From: Clostridia bacterium | GTDB taxonomy: Bacteria; Bacillota; Clostridia; UBA1212; UBA1255 | Assembly: GCA_017935905.1 (NCBI GenBank) | Contig: JAGBGO010000051.1 | Coordinates: forward strand, 1 to 38,277 | DNA length: 38,277 bases | Direction: 5' to 3' | Shown: one piece after another, positions 32,953 to 38,277 of the stretch | Layout: every line of letters starts with the position of its first letter | How positions within the stretch are numbered: position 1 is the stretch's first letter | The notes under the pieces: model-generated | Seen by the model: the letters and a program-made list of their open reading frames with translations, nothing else | Databases searched by the model: none | Told to the model about the DNA's origin: nothing | Position numbers and translations under genes: made by a program

Positions 32953-33810
32953 CTATGTTTCACAACCTATTTCTACACATTTTAGGCGTCCCTGCACAAC
33001 ACGGTCCTGCCCGCCGTAATCTTGAACTACGGCCACGTCTTGGAATCCATGCACCGTAAGCAAGGTCTGAACCGCGTCCCCTTGGGCGTAACCGATTTCA
33101 AAGAACAGATAGCCGCCCGGGACCAACACCCGGGAAACATCTTGTAAGATCGCTCGATACGCATCCAAGCCGTCCGACCCCGCCTTCAATGCAAGTTCCG
33201 GTTCATGCAAACGAACGTCCAAAGGAAGCATTTTCATTTCTTCCGTTGTAATATACGGCGGATTAGAAAGAAGAACATCAAACTTTTCTCCCTCCGGAAT
33301 CGCCTGAAGAAAGTCTCCTTGGTAGAAACGCAGTGCAACGTTATGCTTCTTCGCATTCTCCCCGGCAATCGCCAGGGCATCCGGCGAAACGTCTGAAAGC
33401 GCAACAGAAACAGGCGTCCCCAAGCGAGCAACAGCAATACCGATACATCCGCTACCGGTACATAAATCCAGCACCCTTTTCCCTGCGCAGTACGGAAGCG
33501 CATTCTCCACCAATATTTCCGTATCACGCCGTGGAATCAATACACCGGGGCGAACGATAAATTCAAGCCCCATAAAAGATGCAGAACCTAAAATATATTG
33601 CAGCGGTTCGCCTTGCATCCGCCTGTCGGCAATCCCGTCAATACGCATCTGTAAATCCGAATCGATTATTCGATCCGGATAAGTATACAAAAAACTTCGG
33701 GAACATCCCATCACCGCAAGCAGAATCATTTCCGCCTCTACACCGGCACAGTCATCTGCAATGGGCGCAAGCCGCTGTGTCAAAGACTTGCGACAAGCGG
33801 ATACCGTCAT
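32953..33810 (-). CDS. prmC: Peptide chain release factor N5-glutamine methyltransferase
   Basis: PrmC methylates the GGQ glutamine of release factors RF1 and RF2. The 285-residue protein has the N-terminal helical domain, SAM-binding VLDLCTGSGCIGIAV (113-127) and the catalytic NPPY (183-186). LIPRRDTEIL is the usual conserved block in between. The ATG overlaps the TGA of the DUF1385 gene (ATGA). It is the last gene of the scpA operon; prfA, often next to prmC, does not follow. Confidence 0.96.
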   Translation of the reverse strand: MTVSACRKSLTQRLAPIADDCAGVEAEMILLAVMGCSRSFLYTYPDRIIDSDLQMRIDGIADRRMQGEPLQYILGSASFMGLEFIVRPGVLIPRRDTEILVENALPYCAGKRVLDLCTGSGCIGIAVARLGTPVSVALSDVSPDALAIAGENAKKHNVALRFYQGDFLQAIPEGEKFDVLLSNPPYITTEEMKMLPLDVRLHEPELALKAGSDGLDAYRAILQDVSRVLVPGGYLFFEIGYAQGDAVQTLLTVHGFQDVAVVQDYGGQDRVVQGRLKCVEIGCET

Positions 33811-34916
33811 TGTGCCTCGGCCTCCTGTATTTCAGGTGCCGTTTCTTCCGCGGAAGTCTCTTCCGGATCTTCCGGTTTCGGTTCGTAGGCTGAAATATCC
33901 ACTTCAATGCCTTCAAAAGAAAGTGCTTTTCCAAGGGCTACGATCGCCACTTCAATCATGGAATCATCCGGTTCTTTGGTGGTAAAACGTTGCATGCCCA
34001 TCCCCGGTGCGCGTAAAATGCGGGTAAACCAATTATCGTATTTCCCCACAAGGCGGTTAAATTCGTAGGCAATTCCTGCTACGATGGGCAAAAGCAAAAA
34101 ACGAAGACCCAAATTGGCCAGCATGCGAAGCACCCCATTGGCAATTTCCGCAGAACCAAAGCGCGGTACAATGGAATTGACCAAAATACTAATAAATACA
34201 ACCACAAACAAAAACGCCGTACCGCAGCGAGGATGATGTTTAGAACAGCCTCGTACGTTCTCCACAGTCAAAGGCAGGCCCTTTTCATAGCATGAAATGG
34301 TTTTGTGTTCGGCGCCGTGATACATGTAGACGCGTCGAATGTCTTTCATCACCACGATCGACACCATATAGCCAAAGAAAATCACCATACGGGTGAGACC
34401 TTCCACCAAATTCTTATAAATACTCGCCGTATCTTCCGGAAGAACCAGTCCGGAAACCAACAGCGGCAGGAACACAAATAAGCCTACGGATAAACAAAGT
34501 GCTAACACCAAAGAAACACCCATAAAGAAATCCATCGCTTTGTCCCCTAATTTCTTGTCAATCCACTTGTCAAACTTGGATTGTTTCGCCGCTTCTTCTG
34601 CCTTTTCTTCTTCCGTCATAGCGATTTCCGCAGAATCGAATAACGCCTTCATACCGCGTTTTAACGAATCAATTAAGCTGACTACGCCGCGAATGACCGG
34701 CAATCCCAGCAATTTGTGCTTGCGGGTAAGTAATTCCACAGGCTTCGTTTCGATCACCATCTTACCTTGAGGATCCCGAACTACCTGGCACATACCGTGA
34801 GGCCCCAGCATCATAATGCCTTCCATCAAAGCCTGTCCGCCCACAGAACAAATCTTTTGGGTTTCACATTGTTTCTGCTGTGTTTCTATTTTTTTCAAAT
34901 CAATTTCTTTATGCAT
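33807..34916 (-). CDS. DUF1385 membrane protein (YqhQ family)
   Basis: The 369-residue protein has the family hallmarks VGGQALMEGIMM (about 26-37) and MYHGAEHKTISCYE, followed by HPRCGTAFLF, and about four membrane segments. Function is unknown to me. Linkage to prmC and, in many Clostridia, to rpmE and prfA is conserved. The start at 34916 has AGAGG ten bases upstream; a TTG six codons earlier overlaps that site. The C-terminal tail is strongly acidic (Glu/Pro-rich, about the last 30 residues). Confidence 0.92.
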   Translation of the reverse strand: MHKEIDLKKIETQQKQCETQKICSVGGQALMEGIMMLGPHGMCQVVRDPQGKMVIETKPVELLTRKHKLLGLPVIRGVVSLIDSLKRGMKALFDSAEIAMTEEEKAEEAAKQSKFDKWIDKKLGDKAMDFFMGVSLVLALCLSVGLFVFLPLLVSGLVLPEDTASIYKNLVEGLTRMVIFFGYMVSIVVMKDIRRVYMYHGAEHKTISCYEKGLPLTVENVRGCSKHHPRCGTAFLFVVVFISILVNSIVPRFGSAEIANGVLRMLANLGLRFLLLPIVAGIAYEFNRLVGKYDNWFTRILRAPGMGMQRFTTKEPDDSMIEVAIVALGKALSFEGIEVDISAYEPKPEDPEETSAEETAPEIQEAEAQ

Positions 34917-34949
34917 AAACGTAATTCCTCTCAAATAACGATTGATTCA

Positions 34950-36068
34950 TTATAGCACATAACGGAGTAAAAACTCAAATCCTATCATAATGAAAAGGAA
35001 ACCAAAATTTAACAAGCTAAACAGGCCGATATAATACGCCATCTTTCCGGGATTGTGGCGATTATACTCTCGGAACGTAATCAAACTTGCTAAAGATGCA
35101 ATCAACGTGCCCACGCCACCGATATTGACACCAACCAATAAATCCGCATAATTACTTGTAAATCCCGAAAGTAAAATAGCCGAGGGTACGTTACTGATAA
35201 ATTGACAGGACAAAACGCTGAATAACAAGGTATTTTTACTTAAAAGTAATCCAAAGAACTCCCGCACAGCCGAAATCCGAGCCATATTCCCGGCAAATAT
35301 AAAGAAAAATACAAAAGTGAGTAACAACGGATAGTCCACCATGCGAAGTGCCCGTTTGTCCGCGAAAAACAGCACCACCGGAATAACCACCAATCCGATC
35401 CAATAGGGCACCGAGCGAAAAACGATGGCGATGGACAATGCAAATAACGCCATATACAGCACCGTTTTACGGCGATGATGCTCCCCTGTATTTTTTGCCG
35501 AACTCAAAATCATAGGTTCTCCTTTCACAAACAGACAGCACGCCGTAAGCATAATCACTGCAAGCAGAAAAGGCGGAAACATAATGCGAATAAATTCGCC
35601 GTTGGAAATTTGAAAACGCGTGTATAAATATAAGTTTTGCGGATTGCCGAAAGGTGTCAGCATTCCGCCAGGATTGGCTGCAATGTTTTGCAGAATAAAA
35701 ACATAGGCCATATATTTTTCCTTGTGGGTGGAATGGAGTACGTAAAAACCCAAAGGCAGAAACGTAAGTAACGCCATATCATTGGCAATCAGCATAGAGC
35801 CGATAAACGTAATATAAACCAGTGCCAACACACATAGCCGAGCCGTATGGAAATACTCCACAATCTTTCTTGCAAGCATATAAAAGAAATCAATATCTTT
35901 CAAAGCACAAACCACTGCAAGCACGCAGAACAGACAAGACAGGGTTTTGAAGTCTATGTAATCCAAATACCGCCGGTCTATGGGCACAAAAAAGACGGTC
36001 ACAAGGGCCGCAAACATCGCAACAGTCATCATACTGTTTTGTTTGAAAAATTTGAGTATTTTCTGCAT
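34950..36068 (-). CDS. SLC13/CitMHS-like membrane permease
   Basis: The 372-residue protein has about ten hydrophobic segments. The paired hairpin motifs of the ion-transporter superfamily are visible: ANDMALLTFLPLGF in the first half and NPGGMLTPFGNPQNLYLY following it. It probably moves an anion (such as a carboxylate or arsenite) or exchanges Na+/H+; I cannot say which. GAGG about seven bases before ATG 36068 supports the start. It lies one base after the HAD hydrolase gene and 33 before the DUF1385 gene, within the scpA operon. Confidence 0.85.
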   Translation of the reverse strand: MQKILKFFKQNSMMTVAMFAALVTVFFVPIDRRYLDYIDFKTLSCLFCVLAVVCALKDIDFFYMLARKIVEYFHTARLCVLALVYITFIGSMLIANDMALLTFLPLGFYVLHSTHKEKYMAYVFILQNIAANPGGMLTPFGNPQNLYLYTRFQISNGEFIRIMFPPFLLAVIMLTACCLFVKGEPMILSSAKNTGEHHRRKTVLYMALFALSIAIVFRSVPYWIGLVVIPVVLFFADKRALRMVDYPLLLTFVFFFIFAGNMARISAVREFFGLLLSKNTLLFSVLSCQFISNVPSAILLSGFTSNYADLLVGVNIGGVGTLIASLASLITFREYNRHNPGKMAYYIGLFSLLNFGFLFIMIGFEFLLRYVL

Positions 36069-36069
36069 A

Positions 36070-36705
36070 TCAGAACCTCGAACAAAAATCGTTTAAATGA
36101 TCTAACACAAGGCAGTCGCAGCGAAGAAGAGTTTCCTTGGGTTGATGCCCGCCTGCAATCAGCACACAATCCACGTTCATTGCTTTTGCCACTTCATAAT
36201 CGTGAACGGTATCCCCGATCATTACCGCTTGTACGTTTGGATGTCTTTCTTTCCAGGAAAGCGCCAAAGCCTCTTTAGAATTGGCATAAATATTGTCGAG
36301 GCCCATCACTTCTTCAAAATAATCCCGAATACCCAAGTCACGAAGCTGTCCTTCCAACATAGCGGACTTAGTTGCGGATAAAACAGATTGAGGAATTTTC
36401 ATTGTTCTGAAGAATTCCAGCGCCCGGACAACGCCGGGACATAAAGGCGCCATTTTAACCCGATCCAAATACTGTTCCACCCATTCCACCGCCACCGACT
36501 CGTAGGGTTCTTTGGAAAAATCAAACCCCAAACGACTATAATATTCCTTAATCGGAAAACCAAAAACTTTCCGATAGGCCTCTTGAGACGGAATTTCCGG
36601 TAAACCGCGATTGGACAGCAGAAAATTCACGCTGTCGATGCCGGTTTGAACGTCGTCTAAAATTGTGCCGTTAAAATCCCAAAGGATATACTCATACTTC
36701 TTCAT
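36070..36705 (-). CDS. HAD-superfamily hydrolase (phosphoglycolate phosphatase-like)
   Basis: The 211-residue protein has the HAD layout: motif I WDFNGTILDD (Asp10 nucleophile), motif II LSATKS, and motif IV MIGDTVHDYEVA. The second acidic residue of motif I is Asn12 in place of the usual Asp, a variant I have seen in a subset of this family, and it may alter activity. The cap domain between motifs I and II fits the PGP type. The substrate is unknown. It overlaps scpB by 14 bases. Confidence 0.9.
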   Translation of the reverse strand: MKKYEYILWDFNGTILDDVQTGIDSVNFLLSNRGLPEIPSQEAYRKVFGFPIKEYYSRLGFDFSKEPYESVAVEWVEQYLDRVKMAPLCPGVVRALEFFRTMKIPQSVLSATKSAMLEGQLRDLGIRDYFEEVMGLDNIYANSKEALALSWKERHPNVQAVMIGDTVHDYEVAKAMNVDCVLIAGGHQPKETLLRCDCLVLDHLNDFCSRF

Positions 36706-37252
36706 CAGGGGTGTTTTCTGGTGCCGGAATACCGGGATCGTACTTCTCCAAATCTGCTAATGATGAAAGGCCTGTGCTCTTTAAGAACAGTTCCGTGGTG
36801 CCGTAAAGCATAGGTCTTCCCGGACTTTCAGAACGGCCCTTCTCACAAACCAGTCCCCGCTCCACCAATTTTGCCAAAACGCTGTCAGAATTAACACCGC
36901 GGATAATTTCAAGACCGCCTCTTGTAATGGGCTGGTTGTAGGCGATAATAGTAAGCGTTTCCAGCGCAGCACGGCTGAGTGGTGCCGTGGACGTTTCTTC
37001 AAAGTAAACGCGCATATCTTCGTGGAGTTCCGGTCTGGTGGAAAGTTGATAGCCCTTGTCCACACGGCGAAGCATAATCCCCCCGTTTTGGGCTTCATAG
37101 CGTGCTTCCAAACGATCCATCACTTTCTCCACTTCTTTATATTTCAGCGTAAGTACCATAGCAAGGTCTTCCAGAGAAACTACGTCTCCCGCGGCAAACA
37201 ACATCGCCTCTGCAACGGCTTCTGCTTTACTGTAACGATCTAACTCCTGCAT
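36692..37252 (-). CDS. scpB: Segregation and condensation protein B
   Basis: ScpB dimers bind ScpA and SMC in the bacterial condensin. The 186-residue protein consists of two winged helices, with ALETLTIIAYNQPITRGGLEIIRGV in the second as the family signature (about 95-119). AAGGGGA precedes the ATG. It lies three bases after scpA. Confidence 0.96.
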   Translation of the reverse strand: MQELDRYSKAEAVAEAMLFAAGDVVSLEDLAMVLTLKYKEVEKVMDRLEARYEAQNGGIMLRRVDKGYQLSTRPELHEDMRVYFEETSTAPLSRAALETLTIIAYNQPITRGGLEIIRGVNSDSVLAKLVERGLVCEKGRSESPGRPMLYGTTELFLKSTGLSSLADLEKYDPGIPAPENTPDEEV

Positions 37253-37255
37253 TTC

Positions 37256-38089
37256 TTAGTCCCCTTTCGCGCCCAACAATTCTTCCCCGTCGTATTCATC
37301 CGTAACTTCCCGTTCCAGAAGTTCCATATCGCCATCTCCAAATTCTTCGCCGGGTAAAATTTCAATCTCACCAAACAGCTTGTCCTGCTTGACGCTGACA
37401 CGCTTTCTTCGGTCCAGTTCAAGCAGCGCCAGGAATCCGGTAACCCGTTCCATTCGGGTAGATTGTTTTCGGTCAAAAATTTCCGCAAAAGTGGATTTTG
37501 TTTTCCGAATCAGTTTGGTCACGATCTGCTTCATCTTGTCCCGAATGCTGACTTTCTCCACTTTCAGGATACGCTCCATCTTCTGACGGTTGTCGTTCTT
37601 CTTCTCAATATTTCGTGCAACGATTTCCGCGTATACGTCGCAAAATTCTTGCATATCAATGTCCACCGGCAAATACACCCTGGGAAAATGAAGGGGTTCC
37701 GGCATTTTGTAGTAAGCCTTGTTCCAGTGATCGTACAGTTTACCGATTTCAGGGGCAATGTTCTTAAACCGACGGTATTCCGTCAATCTGCGGATCAATT
37801 CTTCTTCGGAAATTTCCTCTTCCGCTTTTTCTTCTTTCGGGAGCAGACGGCGAGACTTCAAATGTAGCAACGTAGAGGCCATTACCAAAAACTCACTGGC
37901 AATTTCCATATCAAAATTGTTGTGTAAAATTTCCATATACTGATCGGCAATCAGACTGACAGAAACGTCCGCAATATCCAATTTATTCCGTTCCAAAAGT
38001 GTCAGGAGTAGGTCAAAAGGACCCTCAAAGATATCCAATTTGATATCCTGAAGGTTGGAGCCGTGAATTTCCTGTAAAATGCCTTCCAA
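37256..38089 (-). CDS. scpA: Segregation and condensation protein A (kleisin)
   Basis: ScpA is the kleisin that bridges SMC heads for chromosome segregation. The 277-residue protein has the typical start KLDIFEGPFDLLLTLLERNK (18-37) and the LVMASTLLHLKSRRLLP block (68-84). A variable middle and a winged-helix C-terminal region follow. The start is TTG at 38089, with AGGAAG eight bases upstream; no ATG lies nearby in frame. It leads the operon from a consensus-like promoter. Confidence 0.95.
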   Translation of the reverse strand: MEGILQEIHGSNLQDIKLDIFEGPFDLLLTLLERNKLDIADVSVSLIADQYMEILHNNFDMEIASEFLVMASTLLHLKSRRLLPKEEKAEEEISEEELIRRLTEYRRFKNIAPEIGKLYDHWNKAYYKMPEPLHFPRVYLPVDIDMQEFCDVYAEIVARNIEKKNDNRQKMERILKVEKVSIRDKMKQIVTKLIRKTKSTFAEIFDRKQSTRMERVTGFLALLELDRRKRVSVKQDKLFGEIEILPGEEFGDGDMELLEREVTDEYDGEELLGAKGD

Positions 38090-38122
38090 ACTGCCACTTC
38101 CTCTAGTGTATTGAACCTAAAT

Positions 38123-38151
38123 ATTATATAAGATTTTGATAGTTCCGTCAA
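38123..38151 (-). promoter_or_regulatory. Promoter of the scpA operon
   Basis: On the minus strand TTGACG and TATAAT are separated by exactly 17 bases. The -10 box lies 34 bases before the scpA start. Confidence 0.8.
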
Positions 38152-38277
38152 TGTTGCTTTTGAAAGGGCGAAATGATATACTGTGCAGTCGTCAATGATA
38201 GGTAACACTTTACTCAAAAAAATATGATGAAGTAAGAATTGGTTGTTATGACCTACATTACGGCCAAATAATCTGTC
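38152..38277. other. Right-edge intergenic sequence, nothing recognised
   Basis: No open frame with a ribosome site, terminator or RNA gene is visible in the last 126 bases. Confidence 0.5.

Overview
The window looks like chromosome of a low-to-mid GC, endospore-forming Firmicute of the class Clostridia. The evidence is strong AGGAGG-type ribosome sites, a spoIVB gene next to recN and argR, ribonuclease J, scpA-scpB, and a DUF1385-prmC pair. I cannot name a genus. Most of it is core genome in tight same-strand operons. The parts that look accessory are the left edge, an AT-rich segment at about 11.05-14.24 kb, and a glycyl-radical enzyme cluster at 14.3-19.5 kb.

Left edge (1-297): probably the first codons and upstream end of an IS256-type transposase running off the window. 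From 298 to 10,754 (minus strand) a long operon-like run reads, in order of transcription: ribonuclease J, tmcAL, two radical-SAM family genes (TIGR03960 and TIGR03936 types), nadK, argR, recN, spoIVB and a small RluA-type pseudouridine synthase. Several neighbours overlap by 8-11 bases.

11-14.2 kb (plus strand): tRNA-Gln(CTG), nested inverted repeats, a four-helix membrane protein, and two paralogous XRE regulators with helical or TPR-like tails. Palindromes lie at or near both regulator promoters.

14.3-19.5 kb: a glycyl-radical enzyme of unknown substrate (GCWE active-site motif), its activase, and a lipoprotein resembling GH99/GH71 hydrolases form a three-gene minus-strand operon. An AraC regulator diverges from it. 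The intergenic region has back-to-back promoters and three copies of a TGTACATT-like half-site. This is the best candidate here for an undescribed system.

19.5-24 kb: mnmM (tRNA methylase), a metallophosphoesterase-like protein with altered active-site motifs in an operon with malQ, and coaX convergent with a probable pantothenate ECF transporter gene.

24-32.5 kb (minus): one six-gene unit from a good promoter to a good terminator. Its order is ABC ATPase, ABC permease, aconitase-family hydratase, lipoprotein cyclophilin, cytosolic cyclophilin, LtaS-like sulfatase. Then come tRNA-Gly(CCC) and tRNA-Thr(GGT) on the plus strand.

32.95-38.1 kb (minus): scpA, scpB, a HAD hydrolase, an SLC13-like permease, a DUF1385 membrane protein and prmC, behind a consensus-like promoter. 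Identifications come from reading motifs and remembered family features; no database search was run.
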